A DNA stretch of 64,000 nt from positions 1 through 64,000 of the forward strand of contig NZ_JADKYB010000028.1 of assembly GCF_016918855.1 (NCBI RefSeq). The letters are read 5' to 3'. Source of the stretch: Actinacidiphila acididurans (GTDB lineage: Bacteria > Actinomycetota > Actinomycetes > Streptomycetales > Streptomycetaceae). Shown one piece after another: positions 46,662-54,717 of the stretch (the stretch's first letter is position 1; each line of letters starts with the position of its first letter). The translations under genes were made by a program, and so were the position numbers. The notes beneath the pieces were generated by a model. It did not search any database and was not told the origin of the DNA. It saw nothing but the letters and a program-made list of their open reading frames with translations.

Positions 46662-47765
46662 TCACAGCGCGAGCAGTTCCTTGGTCGTGATGGTGAGTAG
46701 CTCGGGCCCGCCGTCCGCCGTGGGACGTACGACGAGTGTGTCGTCGATGCGGACACCGCCGCGGCCCGGAAGGTGGACTCCCGGTTCGACGGTGACCGGC
46801 ACGCAAGCGTCCAGTTTACCCATGGCCGCGGGGGACAACTGAGGGTCCTCGTCGATTTCGAGGCCCACGCCGTGCCCGGTCCAGGGCGCCAGGCCCTCGG
46901 TGTGCCCGGCCGCGGTGAGCGGCTGGCGGGTCGCCCGGTCGACGTCCCGGCAGGCCACGCCCGGTGCCAGTCTCTCACGACCGGCCCGCTGGGCGTCGAA
47001 GACCAGCTCGTACAGTTCGATCTGCCAGGCCGCCGGGGCGGTGCCGATGACGAAGGTACGGCCGACCTCGCAGCGGTAGCCGCGGTAGCACGCGCCCAGG
47101 CGGACGGTGAGGAAGTCGCCCTCCTCCACCCGGCGGTCGGTGGGCACGTGGCGGGCGGTGCCGGAGTGCGGGCCGGTGCCGACGGAGGTGCGGAAGGCCG
47201 GGCCGTCGGCGCCGTGGTCGACCAGGCGGCGTTCCAGTTCCAGCGCGAGGTGCCGTTCGGTGCGGCCGACCAGGATGGATTCGAGCAGCTCGCCGAGGGC
47301 TGTGTCGGCGATCTCGGCGGCGATGCGCAGGGCGGCGATCTCGTGCTCGTCCTTGATCAGGCGGAGCTGTTCGACGGCGGCGCCGAGGTCGGTGAGCGGC
47401 AGGCCCTCGGTGACCGAGGACACGGCGCGGTGGCGGGTGACGGTCAGGTGGTGCTCCTCCACGGCCAGTGAGTCGGCCTGCCGCTCGCGTGCCAGGTCCG
47501 CCGCGGCCACCGCCGCGTCGCCCTCCGGGGAGGGCAGCACCACCGAGCGCAGGTCGTCCGGGCCGCCCTCGCCGTCGTCCGGCGGGGGGCGCAGGTGCAC
47601 CAGCACGTCCTCGGCGCCCGGCCCGACCAGCAGGGCGGCTCCGGGCGGCGCCGCTCCGGTCAGGTACCGCACATTGGCCGGGCGGGTCACCAGCGCAGCG
47701 GCCACCCCGGTCGCGGCGCACCGCTCGCGCAGCCGCTCCCTGCGGGTCGCATGCACTTCCGCCAT
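46662..47765 (-). CDS. M24-family Xaa-Pro peptidase homologue with altered metal site
   Basis: 367-residue pita-bread-fold protein of the aminopeptidase P/prolidase family, at the pepP position upstream of efp. The domain is recognisable (SVGTGPHSGTARHVPTDRRV, TGHGVGLEIDEDPQLS, VTVEPGVHLPG), but the metal ligands are changed. The first Asp is Arg (R222 in LTVRLGACYRG), the second is Glu (E233 in RCEVGRTF), and the last Glu is Asp (D341 in VRIDDTL); H298 and E327 remain. It may be a non-peptidase creatinase-like protein or an inactive regulator. Neighbour order suggests a conserved gene rather than decay. Confidence 0.8.
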   Translation of the reverse strand: MAEVHATRRERLRERCAATGVAAALVTRPANVRYLTGAAPPGAALLVGPGAEDVLVHLRPPPDDGEGGPDDLRSVVLPSPEGDAAVAAADLARERQADSLAVEEHHLTVTRHRAVSSVTEGLPLTDLGAAVEQLRLIKDEHEIAALRIAAEIADTALGELLESILVGRTERHLALELERRLVDHGADGPAFRTSVGTGPHSGTARHVPTDRRVEEGDFLTVRLGACYRGYRCEVGRTFVIGTAPAAWQIELYELVFDAQRAGRERLAPGVACRDVDRATRQPLTAAGHTEGLAPWTGHGVGLEIDEDPQLSPAAMGKLDACVPVTVEPGVHLPGRGGVRIDDTLVVRPTADGGPELLTITTKELLAL

Positions 47766-47862
47766 GCGGCGAGCTTAGGTCGCGGGCGGCCTGCGCGCCC
47801 CTTTTGCGCGTCCGCCTCCGGCGGGGTCCGCCGGGCCGCGGCCGTCGCCGGCCGGGGCACTC

Positions 47863-48426
47863 TCACAAGGCGCGCAGGCCCCGGTCGGCGAAGGCGATCA
47901 GCCACTCGAAGCTCTCGTCGACGTCGGCGCTCCACTGGAAGCCGCCTCCCGACTGCAGGGTGGCGAACCCGTGGCAGAGGCTGCGGAGCATGCGCAGGGC
48001 GTGGTCCACGTCGGACCGCTCGATCTCGTAGCCGCGCAGGACCGCCGTGAAGGAGCCGAGCAGCCGCAGGCTCGCGGTGGCGATCGGGTCGTCGGGGGCC
48101 AGCGGTTCGACGCCGATCGTGGCGGCGTACCGGCCGGGATGCTCCAGGACGAAGGTGCGGAAGGCGCGCATCGCGGCGGCGAGGGCGTCCCGGCCGGCGT
48201 AGCCCTGGACGGCGGCTCCGACGGCGTCGCCGGCTTCGCTCAGGGCCAGGGCGGCGATGCGCCGGTTGAGGTCGTCCTGGCCGTTCACGTGCTTGTACAG
48301 GGACGGGGTGCGTACGCCGAGGCGTTCGGCGAGCAGTCCCATGGTCAGGCCGGGCAGGCCCACCTCGTCGGCGAGGGCGGCGCCGGCCGCGGCCACGGCC
48401 GCCGGGTCCAGGCCGGCCCTAGGCAC
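47863..48426 (-). CDS. TetR-family repressor
   Basis: 187-residue TetR/AcrR regulator. N-terminal helix-turn-helix (LTMGLLAERLGVRTPSLYKH, about 28-50), then a ligand-binding domain of the TetR C-terminal WHG type (FRTFVLEHPGRYAATIG, SLCHGFATLQSGGGF). The GTG start at 48426 overlaps the end of the upstream hydrolase by 8 nt, so both come from one message. A perfect dyad overlaps the promoter in front of the hydrolase and is the probable autoregulatory operator. Confidence 0.85.
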   Translation of the reverse strand: MPRAGLDPAAVAAAGAALADEVGLPGLTMGLLAERLGVRTPSLYKHVNGQDDLNRRIAALALSEAGDAVGAAVQGYAGRDALAAAMRAFRTFVLEHPGRYAATIGVEPLAPDDPIATASLRLLGSFTAVLRGYEIERSDVDHALRMLRSLCHGFATLQSGGGFQWSADVDESFEWLIAFADRGLRAL

Positions 48427-49255
48427 GGGCGGCGTCCGACCGGAGGAAGTCCAGCACGAGCGAGGCCACCGCGTCGGGGAACTGGTGGTGCGGGTAGTGT
48501 CCGGCGCCCTCGATCATCTCCAGGCGGCCGAGGCCGGACGGCAGGGCGTCGACGATCGCGGTGCCCTCGGCGTGCGGGTCGGCCCAGTCGGGGTCGAGCG
48601 TGCCTTCGACCACCAGGACCGGGCAGCGGACGTTGCCGAGCTGGGCGTCGGCGTCGGCCGGGGTGCCGCGGCCCATGCTCTGCAGGGCCTTCATCCGGCC
48701 CGGCTCGTGCAGCAGGGTGTCGAAGCGACCCAGCCGTTCGGTCCAGTCGGCGGGCTTCGGGCCGGGGTAGGCCACGTCGATGTACGAGAGCCACAGTCGC
48801 GCGCTGCCGAAGATGCCCGCGCCGAACAGCCGCAGCATGCCCCGCCGCAGGCGCTTGACCCGCAGGTCGCCGAGGCGGAACAGCTGCTTGCGGGTGAACG
48901 GCGCCAGCTCGACGACCGCGGTGATCAGCGCGGGTTCCTGGGCCGCGGCGATGGTGGCGGCGCCGCCGGAGATCGAGTGGCCGACGAGTACGGCCGGGCC
49001 GCCCAGGTGGCGGATCACGGCGAGCAGGTCGCCGGCGATGGCGGTACGGCTCCAGGCCGGCCAGTCGACGCTGGACTGGCCGCAGCCGCGCAGGTCGACC
49101 GCGGCGACCCGGTAGCCCGCCGCGACCAGCTGCGGGATCACCCCGCGGTACGCGGCGCGGCTGTCGCCCATGCCGTGCGCGAGAACGATCAGCGGGCCGG
49201 AACCCGCCACTTCGTATGCGATGGTGCCGCCGTCGACGGCAAGGTACTCGGTCAT
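48419..49255 (-). CDS. Alpha/beta hydrolase
   Basis: 278-residue hydrolase. Oxyanion-hole segment LIVLAHGMGDSRAAYRG (about 21-37), nucleophile elbow GHSISGGAATIAA with catalytic Ser, acidic residue in VEGTLDPDWADP, and catalytic His in GAGHYPHHQFPDAV. The substrate is unknown. First gene of a two-gene operon with a TetR repressor; ATG follows GGGAG. Expression is probably repressed until a ligand, perhaps its own substrate, binds the TetR protein. Confidence 0.88.
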   Translation of the reverse strand: MTEYLAVDGGTIAYEVAGSGPLIVLAHGMGDSRAAYRGVIPQLVAAGYRVAAVDLRGCGQSSVDWPAWSRTAIAGDLLAVIRHLGGPAVLVGHSISGGAATIAAAQEPALITAVVELAPFTRKQLFRLGDLRVKRLRRGMLRLFGAGIFGSARLWLSYIDVAYPGPKPADWTERLGRFDTLLHEPGRMKALQSMGRGTPADADAQLGNVRCPVLVVEGTLDPDWADPHAEGTAIVDALPSGLGRLEMIEGAGHYPHHQFPDAVASLVLDFLRSDAARA

Positions 49256-49282
49256 GGCATCTCCCAGGTCCGGCTAATTGCG

Positions 49283-49319
49283 TTAGCTAAAAGCTAATCC
49301 CATTAACCAGACCTGTCAA
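49283..49319 (-). promoter_or_regulatory. Hydrolase-tetR promoter with overlapping operator
   Basis: On the minus strand TTGACA (49319-49314), 17 bp, then TAGCTT (49296-49291) form a near-ideal housekeeping promoter. A perfect 15-bp dyad, TTAGCT-AAA-AGCTAA on the plus strand (49283-49297), covers the -10. This AT-rich island stands out sharply from its surroundings. Confidence 0.8.
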
Positions 49320-49328
49320 CGCTTCGGG

Positions 49329-50024
49329 TCACCAGGTCGGCGACCCCTGGAGCGTGCGGGTGAGGACGCGGTCGAGGGCTGCCGCCGCGGCGGGGACGTC
49401 GAGGTGGGAGTTGTCGATGATGGGCAGGCCGGAGCCGTACCAGCCGGCCATGCGGCCGTGGATGCGGGCGACCTCCTCGTCGGACAGCCGGCGGTTGCCG
49501 GTGCGTTCGGCGTTGCGGGTGAGGACGACGTCGAGGCCGGGGAGCAGGACCACGGGCAGGAGGCCGGGGCCGACATGGCGCTTCCAGCCGCCGAGGCCGA
49601 CCGCCGGGCGGTCGGGGAATACGGCGTCGTCGATGATGCAGGACACGCCGTTGGCCAGGAAGTTGCGGGCGGCGAAGCCGCAGGTGCGGCGGGCCAGCCG
49701 GTACTGCGCCTCGGAGTGCTCGTTCCAGCCGGCCTGGGGGTCGGCGAAGCCGGACCGTACCCATTCGCGGACGTCGTCGAGGCTGATGTGGGCGGTGGGG
49801 GTGCCGCGGTGCTCGGCCCAGTGCCGGGCGATGGTGGTCTTGCCTGCGCCGGCCGCACCGATCAGGAGGACCGCGATCGGCCCCGGGGCGGCCGGGGCCC
49901 CGGCGGGTACGGCGCCCCCGGGCGGGACGGGGGCCGGCAGTGGGAAGTGCCCGGTGTTGGCGCCGGGCACCGGCCCGGGGCCCGGCGGCTGCGGCGCCCC
50001 CACAGCGTGGTGCGTCAAGGCCAC
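49329..50024 (-). CDS. P-loop ATPase / kinase-like protein
   Basis: 231-residue protein. Residues 1-48 are a Pro/Gly/Ala-rich lead; the P-loop domain follows with Walker A LIGAAGAGKTTIARH, HISLDDVREWVRSGF, and a lid-like arginine segment (LTRNAERTGNRRLSDEEV). It resembles small zeta-toxin or polynucleotide-kinase-like phosphotransferases, but no antitoxin is adjacent, so a toxin role is not supported. GTG start at 50024. It is leftward, 178 bp after aroQ, and may be the tail of the aro unit. Function unknown. Confidence 0.7.
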   Translation of the reverse strand: MALTHHAVGAPQPPGPGPVPGANTGHFPLPAPVPPGGAVPAGAPAAPGPIAVLLIGAAGAGKTTIARHWAEHRGTPTAHISLDDVREWVRSGFADPQAGWNEHSEAQYRLARRTCGFAARNFLANGVSCIIDDAVFPDRPAVGLGGWKRHVGPGLLPVVLLPGLDVVLTRNAERTGNRRLSDEEVARIHGRMAGWYGSGLPIIDNSHLDVPAAAAALDRVLTRTLQGSPTW

Positions 50025-50202
50025 TCCATCCCGTACGGAGGTTCAAGCGTCACGACCGGCCGGTAACGAACCGCTCGACACGGAACGGTACCGCCCCCCG
50101 GGGCCTGCCGGGTAAACGCCTGAGCCGCACCACCGGTGCCCGCCCCGCACCGATCGCCTGGTCACAGCGTCAGAGAGCGACAAGGCGGCCGGGGTCAGGG
50201 GG

Positions 50203-50640
50203 TCACTCGATCTCCTCGGCCAAGGCCCGCAGCGCCAGCCGGTAGGAGCCGATGCCGAACCCGGCGATCGTGCCCGAGGCGACCGCGGCCACCACCGAGG
50301 TGTGGCGGAAGGTCTCCCGGGCGTAGGGGTTGGAGATGTGCACCTCGATCAGGGGCGCGGTGCGCTGGGCGACCGCGTCCCGCATGCCGTACGAGTAGTG
50401 GGTGAACGCACCGGGGTTGAGCACCACCGGAAAGCGGCCGTCGGCGGCCTCGTGCAGCCAGCGGATGAGTTCGCCCTCGTCATTGGTCTCGCGCACCTCG
50501 ACGTCGAAGCCGAGTTCCGCGCCGAGCTTGGTGCACGCCTCGACCAGCCCGGTGTACGAGGTCGAACCGTAGACGTCGGGCTCGCGCGAGCCGAGCCGGC
50601 CCAGGTTGGGGCCGTTGAGCACCAGGACGCGGCGGGTCAC
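50203..50640 (-). CDS. aroQ: 3-dehydroquinate dehydratase, type II
   Basis: Dehydrates 3-dehydroquinate in the shikimate pathway. 145 residues. VLVLNGPNLGRLGSREPDVY contains the catalytic loop; VVLNPGAFTHYSYGMRDAV and IEVHISNPYARETFRHTSV contain the active-site Asn and His. The start is GTG at 50640, overlapping the aroB stop by GTGA. Placement after aroB is typical of Streptomyces. Confidence 0.95.
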   Translation of the reverse strand: MTRRVLVLNGPNLGRLGSREPDVYGSTSYTGLVEACTKLGAELGFDVEVRETNDEGELIRWLHEAADGRFPVVLNPGAFTHYSYGMRDAVAQRTAPLIEVHISNPYARETFRHTSVVAAVASGTIAGFGIGSYRLALRALAEEIE

Positions 50641-51773
50641 GCGGACACCTCCCCGTACGCGGCGAGCAGCACGGCCGGGTCGGGGCTCTCCAGGACGGCG
50701 GGGCGGGCCAGGCCGTCCAGGACGATGAAGCGCAGCCGGTCGCCGCGGGACTTCTTGTCGACCTTCATGGTCTCCAGCAGCCGGGGCCACTGGTCGCCGC
50801 GGTAGGTCAGCGGCAGCCCGACCGACTCCAGGACGGCGCGGTGCCGGTCGGCGGTCGCGTCGTCGAGCCGCCCGGCCAGCCGGCCGAGTTCCGCCGCGAA
50901 GGCCATGCCGACGGAGACGGCGGCGCCGTGCCGCCACGTGTAGCGCTCGTTCTTCTCGATGGCGTGCGCGAGGGTGTGGCCGTAGTTGAGGATCTCGCGC
51001 AGGCCGGACTCCTTCAGGTCCGAGGAGACGACCTCGGCCTTCACCCGGATGGCGCGTTCGACCAGCTCGGCGGTGTGCGGGCCCTGCGGGGTGCGGGCCG
51101 CCTGCGGGTCGGCCTCGATCAGGCCGAGGATGGCCGGGTCGGCGATGAAGCCGGCCTTGATGACCTCGGCGAGCCCGCTGACGTAGTCGTGGACCGGCAG
51201 CGACTCCAGCGCGGTCAGGTCGCACAGCACCCCGGCGGGCGGGTGGAAGGAGCCGACCAGGTTCTTGCCCTCGGCGGTGTTGATGCCGGTCTTGCCGCCG
51301 ACCGCCGCGTCGACCATGCCGAGCAGCGTGGTGGGCACGGCGATCCAGCGCACCCCGCGCAGCCAGGTGGCGGCCACGAATCCGGCCAGGTCGGTGGTGG
51401 CGCCGCCGCCGACGCCGATGATCACGTCGCTGCGGGTGAAGCCGCTCTGCCCGAGCGCCTTCCAGCAGTAGGCGGCGACCTCGGCGGTCTTGGCCTCCTC
51501 GGCGTTGGGCACCTGCACGGCGATCGCCTGGTAGCCCTGCTCGGCCAGGTCCTCGCGGATGGCCTCGCCGGTGCCGGCCAGCGCCTCGGGGTGCACGACG
51601 GCCACCCGCCCGCGCTCCCCGCCCGCCGCGGCCGGCCCGTCGATGAGCCCGGGCAGCTCGCCGAGCAACTGGTGGCCGACGAGCACGTCGTACGCCGCGG
51701 TGCCCGCGGTCCCGCCGACCGGGATCCGGGTGGGGGTGGCGCTCGCGGACCAGGACTGGGTGTTCTCGCTCAT
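50637..51773 (-). CDS. aroB: 3-dehydroquinate synthase
   Basis: Converts DAHP to 3-dehydroquinate using NAD and a divalent metal. 378 residues. NAD-binding GVGGGATTDLAGFVAATWLR, lysine-rich GGKTGINTAEGKNLVGSFHP, and metal ligands Glu and His in LREILNYGHTLAHAIE and WRHGAAVSVGM are all intact. The ATG at 51773 overlaps the aroK stop by ATGA; the gene is coupled to aroQ downstream. Confidence 0.96.
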   Translation of the reverse strand: MSENTQSWSASATPTRIPVGGTAGTAAYDVLVGHQLLGELPGLIDGPAAAGGERGRVAVVHPEALAGTGEAIREDLAEQGYQAIAVQVPNAEEAKTAEVAAYCWKALGQSGFTRSDVIIGVGGGATTDLAGFVAATWLRGVRWIAVPTTLLGMVDAAVGGKTGINTAEGKNLVGSFHPPAGVLCDLTALESLPVHDYVSGLAEVIKAGFIADPAILGLIEADPQAARTPQGPHTAELVERAIRVKAEVVSSDLKESGLREILNYGHTLAHAIEKNERYTWRHGAAVSVGMAFAAELGRLAGRLDDATADRHRAVLESVGLPLTYRGDQWPRLLETMKVDKKSRGDRLRFIVLDGLARPAVLESPDPAVLLAAYGEVSA

Positions 51774-52333
51774 GCGTCCTTCAGGTGGAGTGCGTCGAGT
51801 ACGGCGTCGGCCACGTCCTGCGGGGTGCGGCCGTCGGTGGCGACCACCGCGCGGGCCACCTCGGTGTACAGCGGGCGGCGCTTGTCCATCAGCTCGCGCC
51901 AGGCCTGCCGGGGGTTGACGGCCAGCAGCGGGCGCGGCGCGTCCAGGCCGACCCGGCGGACGGCGTCGTGCAGGCCCACGTCGAGGAAGATCACCGGGAG
52001 TCCGGCGAGCAGCCCGCGGGTGCCCTCGTCCATGATCGCGCCGCCGCCGAGGGAGAGCACCCCGTCGTGCCCGGCGAGCGCGTCGCGCACGGCGGCCCGC
52101 TCCAGCTCGCGGAAGTGCGGCTCGCCCTCGTCGATGAAGATCTCCGGGATCGGCTTGCCGGCCACCGCCTCGATGTCGGCGTCGGTGTCCCGGTAGGTGG
52201 TCGCCAGCAGCCCGGCGACCAGTTGCCCGACCGTGGTCTTGCCCGCTCCGGGCGGCCCGATCAGGACGACGGCGGGGGGCCCGCCGGGGGCGTCGGCCGT
52301 ACCCGATCCGGCCGCGGGGTTCGGGGCGGTCAC
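51770..52333 (-). CDS. aroK: Shikimate kinase
   Basis: ATP-dependent kinase for shikimate, 187 residues. P-loop LIGPPGAGKTTVGQLVA, substrate-binding DTDADIEAVAG and EPHFRELERAAV, GGGAI as third motif, and the lid with RPLLAV. An N-terminal lead of about 20 Gly/Ala/Pro residues precedes the P-loop. GTG start at 52333 overlapping the aroC stop by GTGA. Confidence 0.95.
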   Translation of the reverse strand: MTAPNPAAGSGTADAPGGPPAVVLIGPPGAGKTTVGQLVAGLLATTYRDTDADIEAVAGKPIPEIFIDEGEPHFRELERAAVRDALAGHDGVLSLGGGAIMDEGTRGLLAGLPVIFLDVGLHDAVRRVGLDAPRPLLAVNPRQAWRELMDKRRPLYTEVARAVVATDGRTPQDVADAVLDALHLKDA

Positions 52334-53514
52334 CGGATCGCCAGGTTCTCGAGGTAACCGCGGACGTTGCGCCGGGTCTCGGTCACCGAGTCCCCGCCGA
52401 ACTTCTCCGCGACCGCGTCGGCGAGCACCAGGGCGACCATCGCCTCGGCGACGATCCCGGCGGCGGGCACCGCGCACACGTCCGAGCGCTGGTGGTGCGC
52501 CTGGGCGGCCTCGCCGGTGGTGACGTCGACGGTGGCCAGCGCCCGCGGCACGGTGGCGATCGGCTTCATGGCGGCGCGCACCCGCAGCACCTCGCCGGTG
52601 GTCATGCCGCCCTCGGTGCCGCCGGAGCGGCCGGAGGCGCGGCGGATGCCGTCGGGGGTGGGCACGATCTCGTCGTGCGCCCTGGAGCCGGGTACCCGGG
52701 CGAGCTCGAAGCCGTCGCCGACCTCGACGCCCTTGATGGCCTGGATGCCCATGAGGGCGCCGGCCAGCCGGGCGTCCAGCCGCCGGTCCCAGTGGACGTG
52801 CGAGCCGAGGCCGACCGGCACGCCGTAGGCGAGCACCTCGACGACGCCGCCGAGGGTGTCGCCGTCCTTGTGGGCCTGGTCGATCTCGGCGACCATCGCC
52901 TTGCTCGCGTCGGTGTCCAGGCAGCGCACCGGGTCGGCGTCCAGCCGTTCCTGGTCGGCGGGCACCGGCACCACCCCGTACGGGGCCTTGGCGCCGCCGA
53001 GTTCCACCACGTGGGAGACGATCTCGATACCGGCGGTCTCGGCCAGGTACGAGCGGGCGACCGCGCCGAGCGCGACCCGGGCAGCGGTCTCGCGGGCGCT
53101 GGCCCGCTCCAGCACCGGGCGGGCCTCGTCCAAGCCGTACTTCTGCATGCCGGCCAGGTCCGCGTGGCCGGGCCGCGGCCGGGTCAGCGGCTCGTTGCGG
53201 GCCAGCCCGGCCAGGATCTCCGGGTCCACCGGGTCGGCGGCCATCACCTGTTCCCACTTGGGCCACTCGGTGTTGCCGACCATGACCGCCACCGGGCTGC
53301 CGAGGGAGCGCCCGTGCCGGACCCCGCCGAGGAAGGTGACCTCGTCGCGCTCGAACTTCATCCGTGCGCCGCGGCCGTAGCCCAGCCGCCGCCTCGCGAG
53401 TGCGTCCGCGACCAGCTCGGTCGTGACGGGCACGCCCGCGGGCAGCCCCTCCAGCGTCGCGACGAGTGCGGGGCCGTGCGATTCCCCTGCGGTCAGCCAG
53501 CGCAACCTGCTCAA
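52330..53514 (-). CDS. aroC: Chorismate synthase
   Basis: Last shikimate-pathway step, needing reduced FMN. 394 residues. LRWLTAGESHGPALVATLEG at the start, GYGRGARMKFERDEV, the arginine/serine-rich FMN loop near RPGHADLAGMQKYGL, and RSDVCAVPAAGIVAEAM near the end are standard. The start is TTG at 53514 with GGGAG 7 nt upstream. First of the overlapping aroC-aroK-aroB-aroQ chain. Confidence 0.96.
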   Translation of the reverse strand: MSRLRWLTAGESHGPALVATLEGLPAGVPVTTELVADALARRRLGYGRGARMKFERDEVTFLGGVRHGRSLGSPVAVMVGNTEWPKWEQVMAADPVDPEILAGLARNEPLTRPRPGHADLAGMQKYGLDEARPVLERASARETAARVALGAVARSYLAETAGIEIVSHVVELGGAKAPYGVVPVPADQERLDADPVRCLDTDASKAMVAEIDQAHKDGDTLGGVVEVLAYGVPVGLGSHVHWDRRLDARLAGALMGIQAIKGVEVGDGFELARVPGSRAHDEIVPTPDGIRRASGRSGGTEGGMTTGEVLRVRAAMKPIATVPRALATVDVTTGEAAQAHHQRSDVCAVPAAGIVAEAMVALVLADAVAEKFGGDSVTETRRNVRGYLENLAIR

Positions 53515-53537
53515 CGGTGCTCCCTCATTTTTTTGCC

Positions 53538-53573
53538 GGGTACGTACGCTCGCGTTTTTCCGGGGTACGTACG
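53538..53573 (-). promoter_or_regulatory. Direct repeats upstream of aroC
   Basis: GGGTACGTACG occurs at 53538-53548 and 53563-53573, each preceded by a T-run and CC, 25 bp apart and 24-59 bp before the aroC start. Each copy contains the palindrome GTACGTAC. This is a candidate operator pair for the aro unit. Confidence 0.45.
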
Positions 53574-53650
53574 GCTCCGGTACCGCGTTTCCGATCCTCC
53601 CACGATCTGCCTTTCGGCTCCGCCGTGGTCCACGGGACGAAACGCACGGG

Positions 53651-53820
53651 GGTTCGCCGGGGAGAAGTCAGGGGCGCGGGGAACTGCGCGACAAGCCCAT
53701 CACCGGGCCGCGGGTCGTCACCGGCCCGAAGGGGCAGTTGCTGTCGCATCCGGACCACCGGCCGGTGGCCGGCTGAGCGCGCAGTTCCCCGCGCCCCTTC
53801 GGGGCGCTTCCCGGCGAACC
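53651..53820. repeat. Intergenic repeat element E
   Basis: A 170-bp element inside the 315-bp gap between aroE (ending 53830) and aroC. Ends GGTTCGCCGGGGAG (53651-53664) and CTTCCCGGCGAACC (53807-53820) are inverted with one mismatch. The 20-base arm is at 53671-53690 and its reverse complement at 53778-53797. The central module (around 53728-53765) is inverted relative to elements C and D. Confidence 0.8.
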
Positions 53821-53829
53821 GCCCGCCGC

Positions 53830-54675
53830 CTAGGAGCGCAGCGCTGCCTCGCCCGCGGCACGCATTTCCTGGAGCGGGGCCGGGGTGCGGCCCGTGTGCT
53901 GCTCGACCTGGAGGACGGCCTGGTGGACGAGGAGGTCGAGGCCGCTCACTACGGGGGCACCGCCGGAGGCCCAAGCGGCGGCGAGGGGGGTGGGCCAGGG
54001 GTGGTAGAGGACGTCGAAGAGGGCGCCGGGGGTGGGGGGGACGGAGGGGGCGAGGTGGTCGGCGGCGCCGGCCGGGGTGGCGGCGACGACCAGGGGGGCG
54101 TGGAGCGCTTCGGGGGCGTCGGCCCAGTCGGCGATGCGGACGGCGACGCCGAGCCGTTCGCCCCACTGCCGCATCTGCGCGGCCCGCTCCGGCCCCCGTA
54201 CGTACGCGGTCACCTCGCCGGTGCAGATCCGGGCCAGGGCGGCGAGCGCGGAGGAGGCGGTGGCGCCGGCGCCCAGGACCGCGGCGGAGGGCACCGAGGT
54301 GATGCCCCGCTCGCGCAGGGCGGCGAGCATTCCGGGGATGTCGGTGTTGTCACCGCCTCGGTGCCCGTCCGGGCCGAACACCACCGTGTTGACGGCCTCC
54401 ACGGAGGCGGCCGTCTCGCTGATCTCGTCCAGCAGCGGGATCACCGCCCGCTTGAGCGGCATCGTCAGCGACAGGCCCGCCCACTGCACGGGGTCGAGCT
54501 TGTCGAGGAAGCCGGGCAGCGCCGCCTCGTCCACCTCGAACCGGTCGTACCGCCATCCCTCCAGACCCAGCGCGGCGTACGCGGCGCGATGCAGTACCGG
54601 GGAGAGCGAGTGGGCGATCGGCGACCCGAGCACGGCCGCACGGCGCGTGAACGGTTCTTCTGCGGTGGTGTCCAA
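53830..54675 (-). CDS. aroE: Shikimate dehydrogenase
   Basis: Reduces 3-dehydroshikimate with NADPH. 281 residues. Shikimate-binding LGSPIAHSLSPVLHRAAY, catalytic Lys in LTMPLKRAVIPLLDE, NADP-binding VLGAGATASSALAALA, and GLDLLVHQAVLQVEQHTG at the end. The start appears to be TTG at 54675 with GGAAG upstream. Normally co-located with mltG upstream and aroC downstream; here element E separates it from aroC. Confidence 0.93.
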   Translation of the reverse strand: MDTTAEEPFTRRAAVLGSPIAHSLSPVLHRAAYAALGLEGWRYDRFEVDEAALPGFLDKLDPVQWAGLSLTMPLKRAVIPLLDEISETAASVEAVNTVVFGPDGHRGGDNTDIPGMLAALRERGITSVPSAAVLGAGATASSALAALARICTGEVTAYVRGPERAAQMRQWGERLGVAVRIADWADAPEALHAPLVVAATPAGAADHLAPSVPPTPGALFDVLYHPWPTPLAAAWASGGAPVVSGLDLLVHQAVLQVEQHTGRTPAPLQEMRAAGEAALRS

Positions 54676-54717
54676 GAGGGCGCTTCCTGCTGGTCCTTCT
54701 GGCGTGCGGTCAGCCGC

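Noticed and set aside
49329..50024. Zeta toxin of a toxin-antitoxin pair
   Set aside because: The P-loop fold is similar, but there is no small antitoxin gene beside it and the neighbours are housekeeping genes.
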